From Chloroflexota bacterium (GTDB taxonomy: Bacteria > Chloroflexota > Dormibacteria > CF-121): a stretch of DNA of 38,488 nt. The notes below the pieces were generated by a model. That model made no database searches. It was not told the origin of the DNA and was given only the letters and a program-made list of their open reading frames with translations. The first letter of the stretch is position 1. Each line of letters starts with the position of its first letter. The stretch spans positions 1 to 38,488 of the forward strand of contig VBID01000124.1 of the NCBI GenBank assembly GCA_005880615.1, read 5' to 3'. Below, piece after piece: positions 1 through 8,211 of the stretch. A program made the translations under genes and the position numbers.

Positions 1-383
1 ACGCCCAGCAGGGCCTGAGGAACCAGCACCCAGCTGGTGGTCGTCGTCAGACGCCAAACCAGGCGATCGTAGGCTCCGGCGGGGAGTTTCTTGACAGCGA
101 GTTTGTGCGCCGCCGAGACCGCCAATCCCGCAAGGCACGTGCGGATGATCAAGCCCATCGCCGAAATGCCCAAGGGCGCGGCTGCGACGATCAGAGCCTG
201 TGTTTTGGCTGGCTCATGCCACGTGTTGATGGCGACCACCTCTCCGACCACGATCAACAGTGCTCCAGTGGCGGCAAACGCCACAATCCAGCCGCCTATG
301 GCCATAATCTCCGTCCAAGAATTGTCGATGACCGATAGGACGAGGCTCGTATCGCTCGGCGGCTCACAGCGAAGGCCAATCAT
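1..383 (-). CDS. hypothetical membrane protein, C-terminus cut by window edge
   Basis: I do not recognise the family. The reading frame opens at an ATG at 383, 35 bases after the nrdR stop, and stays open to the left edge (about 127 codons). After about 28 polar residues there is a hydrophobic segment (about residues 29-53, GGWIVAF onward), a second one (about 62-88, ALIVAAAP onward) and the beginning of a third, so it is an integral membrane protein with at least two or three spans. It probably lies at the end of the ftsA-ftsZ-nrdR transcript. No ribosome binding site clearly fixes the start; an ATG about 27 codons further in is an alternative. Confidence 0.55.
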   Translation of the reverse strand, partial: MIGLRCEPPSDTSLVLSVIDNSWTEIMAIGGWIVAFAATGALLIVVGEVVAINTWHEPAKTQALIVAAAPLGISAMGLIIRTCLAGLAVSAAHKLAVKKLPAGAYDRLVWRLTTTTSWVLVPQALLG

Positions 384-418
384 GGCGCGCAGAACGCGCC
401 GAGGCCTCCACCGACTTT

Positions 419-883
419 CTACGATTTCTTGTCCTTGCTCAGCAGCTGGTCGATCTCCTGCTTGACCTCCTGCAGGTCCATGAACGACCGGTAGACCGAC
501 GCAAAACGAATATAGGCGACCTCGTCCAGGCCACGCAGCTTGTCCATCACCAGCTCCCCGACCTCGCGGGACGGGATCTCGGTCTTGCCCCGGGTTCGCA
601 GCTCACTCTCAATCTCGTCCACGATCCGTTCCACGACGCTGGGTGAGATCTCCCGCTTGGCGGTCGCCTTCATCAGGCCACCGAACAGCTTTTGTCTGTC
701 GAAGTCTTCCCTGCGACCGTCTTTCTTGATGACATAGAGGGGGACCGTCTCGATGCGTTCGTACGTGGTGAACCGCTTGGCGCACTCCAGGCACTCCCGC
801 CGGCGGCGGATCGACTCCCCCGTGTCGGAGTCACGGGAGTCGACGACCTTCAGGTCCAGATGGCCACAATATGGACAGCGCAC
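419..883 (-). CDS. nrdR: NrdR transcriptional repressor of ribonucleotide reductase genes
   Basis: NrdR senses ATP/dATP and represses ribonucleotide reductase operons by binding paired NrdR boxes. The N-terminal zinc ribbon is visible (CPYC at the start, then CLEC about 30 residues later, followed by KRFTTYER), and an ATP-cone domain follows from about residue 45 (PLYVIKKDGRREDF). The longest open frame begins at a GTG at 922, but family members start with M/V-RCPYCG, so I place the start at the GTG at 883, giving 154 residues, the usual NrdR length. It follows ftsZ in the same direction after a 193-base gap that contains a conserved hairpin. The product is clear; the exact start is less so. 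Confidence 0.93.
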   Translation of the reverse strand: MRCPYCGHLDLKVVDSRDSDTGESIRRRRECLECAKRFTTYERIETVPLYVIKKDGRREDFDRQKLFGGLMKATAKREISPSVVERIVDEIESELRTRGKTEIPSREVGELVMDKLRGLDEVAYIRFASVYRSFMDLQEVKQEIDQLLSKDKKS

Positions 884-1009
884 GGCAGTCAGGCCGTGCG
901 CTCCGAGCCGAGCCGGAGCCACAAGATGTGGTTAGAGTGCGGGCGCAACATCCACAGCATATGGTAGTGGGTTCGCCCGACCGTTTCGAGCACGGCGAAG
1001 CGAGGCCTC

Positions 1010-1044
1010 GAGGTGAGCGGGCCGCACCAAGGCCCGCGAACCTC
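1010..1044 (+). repeat. tandem-GA hairpin element, copy B
   Basis: A 35-base imperfect palindrome between ftsZ and nrdR. Read on the plus strand it folds as GAGGT, GA, GCGGGCC, loop GCACCAA, GGCCCGC, GA, ACCTC: two perfect stems of 5 and 7 pairs separated by a symmetric GA/GA internal loop (tandem sheared G-A pairs if RNA). A second copy at 18142-18176 has the same loop and internal loop and pair-preserving changes. On the minus strand the internal loop would be UC/UC, so the plus strand is the better RNA candidate, although neighbouring genes run on the minus strand. Function unknown. Confidence 0.6.
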
Positions 1045-1076
1045 CCCCACGCCGGATGGCGCGGAAACCTCGGCCC

Positions 1077-2255
1077 CTAGCGCCGCCCTCGCAGGAACGC
1101 CGGAATATCCAGATTGGAGGCATCAAAGCCACGGAAAATCGGCGTCGGCTCGTTCACCGGGGCCAGGTACGGTTCGTCGGTTTCGATCGTGATCTCGTTG
1201 GAGGTGCCGAAGCCGGTGGCGACCACCGTGATCTTGATCTCGCCCACCATCTTCTCGTCGATGACGGTCCCGAAGATGATATTGGCGTCGCGGTCGGCCG
1301 AAGCCCGCACAATCTCGGCGGCCTCGTTGACTTCGTGGAGCGTCATGTCCGGACCGCCGGTGACGTTCAGCAGGATGCCGCGCGCCCCGTCGATCGACGT
1401 TTCCAGCAGCGGGCTGGCGACCGCGTCCCGGGCCGCGTCGGAGGCCCGCTGGTCCCCACTACCGAAGCCGATGCCCATCAGCGATGCGCCCTGGCCGGAC
1501 ATGACGGCCTTCACATCGGCAAAGTCCAGATTGATCAGGCCGGGCATCACGATCAGGTCCGAGATGCCCTGCACGCCCTGGCGCAGGACGTCGTCGGCGA
1601 TCTTCAGGGCTTCCGTGAACGGCACTTTCTTGTCCGTGACGTCCAGCAGCCGCTGGTTCGGGATGGTGATCAGGCTGTCGACTTTCTCTCGCAGCCTGGC
1701 CACCCCCTCTTCGGCGAGCTGCCGCCGGCGGGTGCCTTCGAAGGTAAAGGGCTTGGTCACTACGCCAATGGTCAGCGCGCCGTTGTTGCGCGCCACCTCG
1801 GCGATCACCGGCGCGGCGCCGGTCCCGGTGCCGCCGCCCATGCCAGCGGTCAGAAAAACCATGTCCGCTCCGCGCAGCAGCTCGGTCAGCTCCTGCTGGC
1901 TCTCCTCGGCCGCCTCGCGCCCGATGGTCGGGTCGCCGCCGGCGCCCAGACCGCGGGTCAACTTCTTGCCTATGTTGACTTTGATCTCGGCCTCCGACTT
2001 GGCCAGTGCCTGCAGGTCAGTGTTGATGGCGATGAACTCGACGCCCCGCAGCTTCGAGCGGATCATGCGGTTGACCGCGTTGCTCCCGCCGCCGCCGACC
2101 CCAACGACTTTGATCCGAGCGTTGCCTTCGAGCGTCTCCGCGGCGTCGCGCATTCTTCCATCCTCCTTGTCCCGATCCAGGCGGGCCCGCACGAAGCGCT
2201 CGGCAGGGGGCCGCGATACGAAACCCTTCATGCGCACTTGATCGTCAAAGTCCAT
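1077..2255 (-). CDS. ftsZ: FtsZ cell division GTPase
   Basis: Tubulin homologue that polymerises at mid-cell into the Z ring. The nucleotide-binding fold begins with [12 protein letters not shown]; the tubulin signature GGGTGTG, the T7 synergy loop NLDFADV and a C-terminal conserved peptide ([11 protein letters not shown]) that recruits FtsA and other partners are all present. Two starts in the same frame each have a strong Shine-Dalgarno site: the ATG at 2255 (TAAGGAGG, 5-base spacing, overlapping the ftsA stop) gives 392 residues, and the ATG at 2153 (AAGGAGG, 7-base spacing) gives 358 residues. The short form matches the usual FtsZ N-terminus; the long form adds 34 charged residues. Lies 10 bases after ftsA. 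Confidence 0.97.
   Translation of the reverse strand: MDFDDQVRMKGFVSRPPAERFVRARLDRDKEDGRMRDAAETLEGNARIKVVGVGGGGSNAVNRMIRSKLRGVEFIAINTDLQALAKSEAEIKVNIGKKLTRGLGAGGDPTIGREAAEESQQELTELLRGADMVFLTAGMGGGTGTGAAPVIAEVARNNGALTIGVVTKPFTFEGTRRRQLAEEGVARLREKVDSLITIPNQRLLDVTDKKVPFTEALKIADDVLRQGVQGISDLIVMPGLINLDFADVKAVMSGQGASLMGIGFGSGDQRASDAARDAVASPLLETSIDGARGILLNVTGGPDMTLHEVNEAAEIVRASADRDANIIFGTVIDEKMVGEIKITVVATGFGTSNEITIETDEPYLAPVNEPTPIFRGFDASNLDIPAFLRGRR
2161..2168 (-). promoter_or_regulatory. internal ribosome binding site for a shorter FtsZ
   Basis: AAGGAGGA inside the first codons of the long ftsZ frame, 7 bases before an in-frame ATG at 2153. It would make a 358-residue FtsZ beginning MRDAAETL, which fits the family's usual start. 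Confidence 0.5.
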
Positions 2256-2260
2256 CGTGG

Positions 2261-2268
2261 CCTCCTTA
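2261..2268 (-). promoter_or_regulatory. ribosome binding site of the longer FtsZ, overlapping the ftsA stop
   Basis: TAAGGAGG placed 5 bases before the ATG at 2255. Its first three bases are the ftsA stop codon, so ftsA termination and ftsZ initiation are likely coupled. This site is the main support for the long ftsZ start. Confidence 0.6.
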
Positions 2269-3495
2269 GAAAAACTCTCTGAACCAGGTGACGGTCCGTT
2301 GATAGACGGCGGTCACGCCTTCGTGCGTGGGGGCATGCCCGTTGTGCCGATGACTGAGGTTGAACCCCCAGCGCAGCAGCCCGATCGCGGTCGCATAGGC
2401 GGGGCCACTTACCCGGTCGGCCATTCCGCTGATCCCGGCCGGCGTCCCGATCCGCACCGGGAGTTCGAGCGTCGTCTGGGCGGTCTCGGTCATGCCCATC
2501 AGCCGGCAGCCGCCACCCGTGAGCACCACCCCGGCCGGCAGGTATCCATCGCGGGAGCCGCGCCGGACCTCCTGCCGGACCATCTCCAGGATCTCGCGCG
2601 CCCGCGGGGCGATGATCTCGGCCAGGTGCCGGCGGGGCACGGTCTGGCTCCGCTCGGTGCCGATCTGGTGGACCTCAACCATCTCTTCGCGGGGAATGCA
2701 GGAGGGCACCGTGTGGCCGTAGTTCACTTTCAGGCTCTCCGCCTCTTCCAGCGTCGTGCGCAGCCCAATCGCGACGTCATTCGTCACGTGCAGCGCCCCA
2801 ACGGGGAGCACGGCCGTATGCAGCACACTGCCGTCCACAAACACGGCCACGTCCGTCGTCCCGCCGCCCATGTCGACCAGCGCCACCCCCAGGTCGAGCT
2901 CGTTGTCATTGAGCGTCGCCTCGGCCGACGCCAGCGACTGGACGACCATGTCCTCCACGCTGAGCCCGGCCTGCTGCACGCACTTGACCACGTTCTGGAC
3001 CGCAGTCAGCGCCCCGGTCACGATGTGGGCTTCGACCTCCAGGCGGGCGCCGCACATGCCGATGGCATCGCGGACTCCCTCCTGGCCGTCGACCACGTAT
3101 CCGCGGGGGACGACGTGGATGATCTCGCGATCGCTGGGGACCGACACGGCCCGCGCCGCGTCGATGACGCGAGTCACGTCGGCGTGCGCGATCTCGTGGT
3201 CGGTCCGCGAGACCGCCACCACGCCGCGGCTGTTTTGACTGAGCACATGGGTGCCGGCCAGGCCGACATACGCGGACTCCACCCGCTGGCCGGCCATCCG
3301 CTGGGCACCCTGCACCGCCTGCGTGATGCTGTGCACGGTCTTTTCCATGTTGACCACGGAGCCTCGCCGAAGGCCTTCGGATGGGGCTTCGCCGACCCCG
3401 ACGATGTTGAGGCCGCGTTCGGTCAGCTCGCCGACCACGCAGCAAACCTTCGTGGTGCCGATGTCCAGGGCCGAAATGTATTTAGAACGTGGCAA
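2266..3495 (-). CDS. ftsA: FtsA, actin-like membrane anchor of the Z ring
   Basis: FtsA tethers FtsZ to the membrane and recruits later divisome proteins. The actin/HSP70 ATPase fold is evident: phosphate 1 motif ALDIGTTKV near the N-terminus, the SHS2 (1C) domain after it, phosphate 2 motif [11 protein letters not shown], the adenosine motif [10 protein letters not shown], and a C-terminal tail ending in TVTWFREFF that could form the amphipathic membrane helix. The longest frame starts at a TTG at 3555, but a strong promoter (TTGTCA, 17 bases, TATAAT) sits across it. I therefore choose the TTG at 3495, preceded by AGGA at 7 bases, which gives 409 residues beginning MPRSKYIS. A leaderless GTG close to the -10 box is an alternative. 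Confidence 0.93.
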   Translation of the reverse strand: MPRSKYISALDIGTTKVCCVVGELTERGLNIVGVGEAPSEGLRRGSVVNMEKTVHSITQAVQGAQRMAGQRVESAYVGLAGTHVLSQNSRGVVAVSRTDHEIAHADVTRVIDAARAVSVPSDREIIHVVPRGYVVDGQEGVRDAIGMCGARLEVEAHIVTGALTAVQNVVKCVQQAGLSVEDMVVQSLASAEATLNDNELDLGVALVDMGGGTTDVAVFVDGSVLHTAVLPVGALHVTNDVAIGLRTTLEEAESLKVNYGHTVPSCIPREEMVEVHQIGTERSQTVPRRHLAEIIAPRAREILEMVRQEVRRGSRDGYLPAGVVLTGGGCRLMGMTETAQTTLELPVRIGTPAGISGMADRVSGPAYATAIGLLRWGFNLSHRHNGHAPTHEGVTAVYQRTVTWFREFF

Positions 3496-3534
3496 AGACT
3501 GTTCCTGGGACGAACTGGACGGACGGTTTGCCAC

Positions 3535-3563
3535 ATTATACGGTGGTCGCCGCAACCTGACAA
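3535..3563 (-). promoter_or_regulatory. sigma-70-type promoter for ftsA-ftsZ-nrdR
   Basis: On the minus strand TTGTCA (3563-3558) and TATAAT (3540-3535) are separated by exactly 17 bases: five of six and six of six matches to consensus. Transcription should begin near 3528. This gives ftsA, ftsZ and nrdR their own transcript in addition to read-through from mraZ, and it excludes the most upstream ftsA start. Confidence 0.75.
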
Positions 3564-3579
3564 TACAATCCAGGGCTGG

Positions 3580-3588
3580 TTATCCACA
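3580..3588 (+). promoter_or_regulatory. consensus DnaA box upstream of the ftsA promoter
   Basis: TTATCCACA is an exact match to the strict DnaA-box consensus. It lies 17 bases upstream of the ftsA -35 element, in the only sizeable gap between sbp and ftsA. One box alone does not prove regulation, but its AT-rich sequence is uncommon in this G+C-rich DNA. Confidence 0.5.
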
Positions 3589-3617
3589 GCCACGCCGGCG
3601 CGGGACTGGCGGGAGGC

Positions 3618-3986
3618 CTACAGCAAGTGCCGCCTGATGACCGCGATGTTCTCGAAGATGCGGACCCCGAAGGCGACGATGGCGGCGAAATACAGCTCCA
3701 CGCCCAGCTTGTCACCCAGGTAGGTGAGCGCTCCCGCGACGACTGAATTCACGAGCAGTCCCGAGATGAAGACCTTGTTTTCAAAATTTCCGTTGAGCCA
3801 GGCCTTGATGGCACCGAAGATTGAGTCCAGCGCGGCCAGGATCATGACCGCTGTGTAGCGCGCATACCCTGTCGGGATCTGCACCGGCGCGTTGAGGCCG
3901 AGCAGGATGCCCACGATGGCGAACACCGCCGCGAACAGGACGATCCAGACGGCTTCGCGACTGCCCCGAACGGCGCTCTTCGTCAT
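3618..3986 (-). CDS. sbp: small basic protein of the division cluster (DUF1290)
   Basis: A 122-residue integral membrane protein of the small basic family (Sbp, DUF1290), found between ftsQ/divIB and ftsA in Firmicutes, Actinobacteria and Chloroflexi. Hydrophobic segments start at about residue 12 (AVWIVLFAAVFAIVGILLGL), in the central ARYTAVMILAALDSIFGAIKA region and near the C-terminus. The conserved core 'LDSIFGAIKA' with 'NGNFENKVFISGLLVNS' is characteristic. The ATG overlaps the ftsQ stop by four bases (ATGA), implying translational coupling. Its molecular role in division is not established. The stop is followed by the 122-base gap with the DnaA box and the ftsA promoter. Confidence 0.85.
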   Translation of the reverse strand: MTKSAVRGSREAVWIVLFAAVFAIVGILLGLNAPVQIPTGYARYTAVMILAALDSIFGAIKAWLNGNFENKVFISGLLVNSVVAGALTYLGDKLGVELYFAAIVAFGVRIFENIAVIRRHLL

Positions 3987-4789
3987 CTTCCGGGGCGCAT
4001 CTGGACGGCGGGAGCGGCCGGGTTCATCAGGTTGACGTAGGTGATCGGCGACGACACCAGGTCGATCCGACTGGCCAGGGCTTTCAGTGCGGCCAGCTTC
4101 GGCTCCAGCGTGGCGCGCTCGTCGGCCGTCGCCATCTGGCCGAAGTAGATGATGAAGCCGCGGTCGGTCTTGATCGACAAGCCCTGGCGATCGTCCAGGG
4201 AGAAGGCGACGACCCGCATGCGGTACGCGCCCGGGAACCCGCTGCTCATCGGGATCAGGAGCGCTTCTAGCTCGGGCGAGAGGACCGCGGTCCCGGCCTG
4301 GGTCGATGCCAGCGCGGGTCGCTGGACGATGGGCAGGCTGCCGGCCTCGGGCGCCGGCCCCAGGATGCGGCCCTCCGCATTGAGAAAGAAGGACCGCTCC
4401 CCCTGCTGCAGCACGGCCACCGGCATCCACTCGTCGATGGTGACCTGCACATGATCGGGAAGCGTCAGCGCCACGCTGGCCGACTTCACCCATTGCAGGG
4501 CTCGCAACCGCGCCTCCAGCACCGAATGGTCCAGCAGGAAGATGCTCCGGTCGGGAGGCATCGCCATGGCGGCGACTACCTGGTGGGGATCGAGATGTGT
4601 GCTCCCGACGACCTGGATCGCCTTGGGACGAAAAGCCGGGTTCGCCAGAAGAAAGAGCAACGCAAACACCTCCACGCCAAGCACGATGAGCTGGCCACTG
4701 GCCCAGAGCCAGCCGCGCAAGCCGGTGTCGGCCTCCGGCGCAGGTCGAGCCGAGCGAGTCTTCCGGGTGGGTCGAGTGGTGACGGTCAT
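3983..4789 (-). CDS. ftsQ: FtsQ/DivIB cell division protein
   Basis: Bitopic divisome protein linking early and late division proteins. A cytoplasmic basic N-terminus (about 28 residues rich in T, R, K) is followed by one membrane segment (about 30-52, [20 protein letters not shown]), then a POTRA domain ([19 protein letters not shown] onward, with [21 protein letters not shown]) and a beta domain ending near VNLM. The start at 4789 (268 residues) overlaps the ddl stop as ATGA and has GAGGAC six bases upstream. An upstream in-frame start at 4921 exists but would bury the gene in ddl. Sequence in this family is weakly conserved; topology and position make the call firm. Confidence 0.9.
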   Translation of the reverse strand: MTVTTRPTRKTRSARPAPEADTGLRGWLWASGQLIVLGVEVFALLFLLANPAFRPKAIQVVGSTHLDPHQVVAAMAMPPDRSIFLLDHSVLEARLRALQWVKSASVALTLPDHVQVTIDEWMPVAVLQQGERSFFLNAEGRILGPAPEAGSLPIVQRPALASTQAGTAVLSPELEALLIPMSSGFPGAYRMRVVAFSLDDRQGLSIKTDRGFIIYFGQMATADERATLEPKLAALKALASRIDLVSSPITYVNLMNPAAPAVQMRPGR

Positions 4790-5919
4790 CGCTTGTCCTC
4801 GCGATCCAGCAGGCGGGAATCGATGGCCGTCTGGGAGCGCTGCTTTTCTTGAAACCGCTCCAGGGCCAGAGTGATCAGCCGATCCACCAGGTTGGGATAG
4901 GAAAGGCCGCTCGCCTCCCACAGCTTGGGATACATGCTGATCTTCGTGAACCCGGGGATGGTGTTCGCCTCGTTCAGGTAGATCCGGTTCGTTGTCTTCT
5001 CGAGAAAGAAATCAACGCGCGCCATGCCGGCCGCATCGATGGCCTGGAAGGCTCGAACGGCAAGGGCCCGGACTTCCTCGGCCACCGGCGCCGGAATCGG
5101 CGCCGGAATCAGAAGCTTGGAGCCCTCGTCCGTGTACTTCGCTTCGTAGTCGTAAAACTCGTGGGCCGGCACGATCTCGCCCACGACCGACGCCTGGGGG
5201 TCGTCGTTGCCCAGCACGCTGACCTCCAGCTCGCGGGCGTCGATAGCGCGCTCGACCAGGATCTTTCGGTCAAAGCTCGACGCCAGCCGCAACCCGGCCA
5301 GCAGCTCCTGGCGGTTGTGGGCCTTGGACGTCCCCACGCTGGAGCCCGAGTTGGCGAACTTGCTGAAGCATGGATAGCCAAGCTCCGCCTCGGCCAGCCG
5401 GAGGAATGCATCCGGGTCCTGCTCGAAGCGGGCTCGGGAGGTCCAGACGTAGTCGACGACCGGCAGGCCCGCTGCAGCGAAGGCCCGCTTCATGAGGATC
5501 TTGTCCAGCCCCAGGGCCGAGGCCAGCACGCCGGCGCCCACGTAGGGCACGTTGGCCAGCTCGAGCAGCCCCTGGATGGTGCCGTCCTCACCGTTCAGCC
5601 CGTGAAAGACGGGGAAGACCACGTCCAGCGACGGCACGGCGGCTCGGCCGGCCGGCGCGCCATTGAGTGACGCCGGCACCAGGCCATGCTGGGTCGGATC
5701 GGGCGGCAGATACACATAGGTCCGGGCAGCCGCATCATGGATCAGACGCGGAATCGAGTCGCCCAGCAGCCAGTGGCCATCCTTGTCGATGTAAAGTGGC
5801 ACGACCTCATACCGCTTGGGGTCGAGGGCCGCAATGATCGATTGCGCGGAGAGCACCGAGACTTCATGTTCCGTCGAGCGTCCGCCAAACAGGACGCCCA
5901 CCCGGAGCCGGCCCGTCAC
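4786..5919 (-). CDS. ddl: D-alanine--D-alanine ligase
   Basis: ATP-grasp ligase that makes the D-Ala-D-Ala dipeptide used by MurF. The N-terminal [18 protein letters not shown], the central [19 protein letters not shown], the omega-loop region [14 protein letters not shown] and the metal-binding [22 protein letters not shown] are all canonical; 377 residues is typical of the longer DdlA-like subgroup. The Y-K-Y pattern in the omega loop fits D-alanine rather than D-lactate as second substrate. Starts at GTG overlapping the murB stop (GTGA) and ends overlapping the ftsQ start (ATGA). Confidence 0.96.
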   Translation of the reverse strand: MTGRLRVGVLFGGRSTEHEVSVLSAQSIIAALDPKRYEVVPLYIDKDGHWLLGDSIPRLIHDAAARTYVYLPPDPTQHGLVPASLNGAPAGRAAVPSLDVVFPVFHGLNGEDGTIQGLLELANVPYVGAGVLASALGLDKILMKRAFAAAGLPVVDYVWTSRARFEQDPDAFLRLAEAELGYPCFSKFANSGSSVGTSKAHNRQELLAGLRLASSFDRKILVERAIDARELEVSVLGNDDPQASVVGEIVPAHEFYDYEAKYTDEGSKLLIPAPIPAPVAEEVRALAVRAFQAIDAAGMARVDFFLEKTTNRIYLNEANTIPGFTKISMYPKLWEASGLSYPNLVDRLITLALERFQEKQRSQTAIDSRLLDREDKR

Positions 5920-6812
5920 GCGGCTCCTACGATGCGGATCTCCGGCTCGAGCTCGATCCCGAACCGTTGGCGGACCGCGTCCCGCATCTCGGCCACTAAG
6001 GCTAGCACGTCATCCGCGGTCGCCCCGCCCATATTGACGATGAAATTGGCGTGCTTGGGAGAGACCTGGGCGCCGCCGATCCGGCGGCCCTTGAGGCCGG
6101 CCGCCTCGATCAAGCGGCCGGCGGAGTCGCCCGGCGGATTCTTGAACGTACTGCCCAGGCTGCGCTTGTCGATCGGCTGGGTATCTCGCCGATGCCTCTG
6201 CACCTGTTTGATGCGCTCCCGGATAGCGGACGGGTCCGCGGGCTGGACCGAGAAGGTGGCCCGGGTGATGATGAACCCGCGGGCGGGTCCCGACTTGAAC
6301 GCGGAGTCTCGGTAGGCGAACTGGCAATCGGCCGCGGTCAGCGAATGGACGGAACCGGCCGGGTCGATCGCGTCAGCGGAAATCAGGCGGTCCTTGATTT
6401 CGGTCCCGAAAGCGCCGGCGTTGCCAAAGACCGAGCCGCCCACGGTGCCGGGAACCCCGGCCCCAAACTCGAGTCCGGCTCGGCCGGCCTTGGCCGTCTC
6501 GGCCGCCAGCCTGGGCATGGGAAAGCCCGCCGAGACGGCGACCGTCTGGCCATCGATCTGGATGGTCTCGGTGGCCAACCGGATGGTCAGGCCGGGCAGC
6601 ACGGGACCGCGAAACAGGGTATTGGTGCCCAGCCCCAGGGGAAACACCGGCGTCGCCTCCGCGACCAGCCGGGGCAGGATGCGCGCCAGCGGGACGTCGC
6701 TTTCGAGCTCCAGGAAGAATTCGGCCGTGCCCCCGATGCCGTACCAGCTGTGGCGGGCCAGCGGCTCTCGTTCCCGGATCCCGGGAATGGAGCGAAGCCA
6801 CGACTCAGCCAA
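5916..6812 (-). CDS. murB: UDP-N-acetylenolpyruvoylglucosamine reductase
   Basis: FAD-dependent reductase that turns UDP-GlcNAc-enolpyruvate into UDP-MurNAc. Motifs: HSWYGIGG near residue 22, the FAD-binding LGLGTNTLF, the [18 protein letters not shown] glycine-rich stretch, the catalytic YRDSAFK region, GSTFKNPPG with the serine general acid, and the terminal [10 protein letters not shown]. It resembles the type II MurB group, which lacks an extra YR(X)nPGS insertion. The long open frame reaches 6995, deep in murC; I choose the TTG at 6812, giving 298 residues and an eight-base overlap with murC. No ATG or GTG lies between this TTG and the conserved HSWYGIGG. Confidence 0.94.
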   Translation of the reverse strand: MAESWLRSIPGIREREPLARHSWYGIGGTAEFFLELESDVPLARILPRLVAEATPVFPLGLGTNTLFRGPVLPGLTIRLATETIQIDGQTVAVSAGFPMPRLAAETAKAGRAGLEFGAGVPGTVGGSVFGNAGAFGTEIKDRLISADAIDPAGSVHSLTAADCQFAYRDSAFKSGPARGFIITRATFSVQPADPSAIRERIKQVQRHRRDTQPIDKRSLGSTFKNPPGDSAGRLIEAAGLKGRRIGGAQVSPKHANFIVNMGGATADDVLALVAEMRDAVRQRFGIELEPEIRIVGAA

Positions 6813-8211
6813 CCGCCGACCCCTGGAGGGCGCGCAGTGTTTTGGCAGCGACGTCATCGAACCCGCGCACGGACATGCAAACGATGGCGTCCCCGGGGCG
6901 GGCCGCCGTGGCCAGTCGTGTCGCCGCGTCGCGGGCCGAGGCCACGGTGCCGACCTCTCCCCCATCACGAACTTGCCGGGCCAGATCCTCGGCACTGACG
7001 GTGTGGGCCAGGTGCCGCTCCCGGGCTGGCTCGATGGGGCCGATCAGGGTCAGCGCGCATCCGGCAAAAGCGTCCGCGTACCCATCCAGCAAGCTCAGCG
7101 TGCGCGAGAACGTATGCGGGACGAAGAGCGCCAGCACCCGGCCAGGCCCGAAGCGCTCCTGCGCGGCGCGCAGGGTGGCCCGCACCTCGCTGGGATGATG
7201 CGCGTAATCGTCGATCACGGTCACCTGCCGGGCTCGGCCGCGGATCTCGAACCGGCGGCCCGCACCTTGAAAGCGGACGATGCCCTGGAGCGCGGTGGCC
7301 ACCGGAACGCCAAGGCGAACCGTGGTCGCCAAGGCGGCCAGGGCGTTGGCCGCGTTGTGGGCACCCGCCAGCTGGGTTTCGACCACGGCGATGACCTTGC
7401 CGCCGTGCCAGGCGGTGAACCGCATCCCATTGGTTTCCGTTTGCACATCACGTCCCTGCCAGTCGGCCCCGCCCTTGAGCCCGTAGGTCTCGACCGAGGC
7501 CCGGGTGCGGGAGAGGAGCCGCCGAACCCCGGCGTCGTCATGGCAGGCGAACAGCCGGTCCTCCGGACCGAGCGACTCGACCAGCTGACGGAAAGCGAGC
7601 TCGTAGGCGGCCGGATCGGGAAACACGTCCGGATGGTCCCAATCGACGTTGAGCAAGACCGCGATGTTCGGGGCAAAGTGCAGGAACTTGGGCCTGGGAT
7701 CGAACGATGCCGACGTGTACTCGTCGCCCTCGAAGACAAACTCTCTGCCGCCGCCCCAGTCGGCCGCCCCGCCCAGGTCGCGGACGGTGGCTCCCAGCCG
7801 GAAGCCCGGATTCCTTCCCGCCATCTTGAGGATCCAGGCGATCAAGCCGGCCGTGGTCGTCTTGCCGTGGCTGCCGGCGACCACGATCCGAGTGCGATCC
7901 CGGGTGAGCTCCCCCCAGTACTCGGCCTCGCTCACGATGCGCAGCCCCATCTCGCGAGCGGCCGCGGCCTCGGGGTTGTCCGCTCGCACCTGGTTGCCTT
8001 GCACGACCAGGTCGGGGCGCGGCCATTTCGTCAAGTTCTTGGGATCGTGCCGGTTGACCCACGGAATCTTGGCATTGGTCAGGATCTCCGTCGTCGGCGG
8101 ATAGGCGTCCTCGTCCGAGCCGGTGACATCATCACCGAGGGACTTCGCCACCAGCGCCAGCCCCGAGACCGCATAGCCGCCAATCCCGAGAAAATGGATC
8201 CGCATCCGCAT
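6805..8211 (-). CDS. murC: Mur ligase in the murC position, with mixed MurC and Mpl features
   Basis: ATP-dependent Mur ligase; by position it should add L-alanine to UDP-MurNAc. The P-loop is VVAGSHGKTTTAG, the UDP-sugar domain starts IHFLGIGGYAVSGLA, and the C-terminal domain has DDYAHHPSEV and VPHTFSRT. The C-terminal PHxxSRT pattern is MurC-like. The N-terminal and central parts look more like Mpl, the tripeptide recycling ligase: TGSDEDAYPPTTEIL, VQGNQVRADNPE, GRNPGFRLG and FDPRPKFLHFAP followed by DWDHPDVF. 468 residues fits either family. No second MurC is visible here, so I keep murC with that caveat. The first ATG overlaps the murG stop; a second ATG lies two codons in. Confidence 0.82.
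   Translation of the reverse strand: MRMRIHFLGIGGYAVSGLALVAKSLGDDVTGSDEDAYPPTTEILTNAKIPWVNRHDPKNLTKWPRPDLVVQGNQVRADNPEAAAAREMGLRIVSEAEYWGELTRDRTRIVVAGSHGKTTTAGLIAWILKMAGRNPGFRLGATVRDLGGAADWGGGREFVFEGDEYTSASFDPRPKFLHFAPNIAVLLNVDWDHPDVFPDPAAYELAFRQLVESLGPEDRLFACHDDAGVRRLLSRTRASVETYGLKGGADWQGRDVQTETNGMRFTAWHGGKVIAVVETQLAGAHNAANALAALATTVRLGVPVATALQGIVRFQGAGRRFEIRGRARQVTVIDDYAHHPSEVRATLRAAQERFGPGRVLALFVPHTFSRTLSLLDGYADAFAGCALTLIGPIEPARERHLAHTVSAEDLARQVRDGGEVGTVASARDAATRLATAARPGDAIVCMSVRGFDDVAAKTLRALQGSAVG

Noticed and set aside
919..970. Two imperfect palindromes (CCACAAGATGTGG and one centred on CATATG) upstream of nrdR as a possible NrdR box pair
   Set aside because: The match to the 16-base NrdR box is poor and the 36-base centre spacing is not the usual one of about three helical turns.
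1056..3723. Long plus-strand open frames opposite ftsZ and ftsA (for example 1056-2282 and 2257-3723)
   Set aside because: They mirror the codon periodicity of G+C-rich genes on the other strand, have low-complexity translations and no domain signatures. The same applies to the other long antisense frames across the window.
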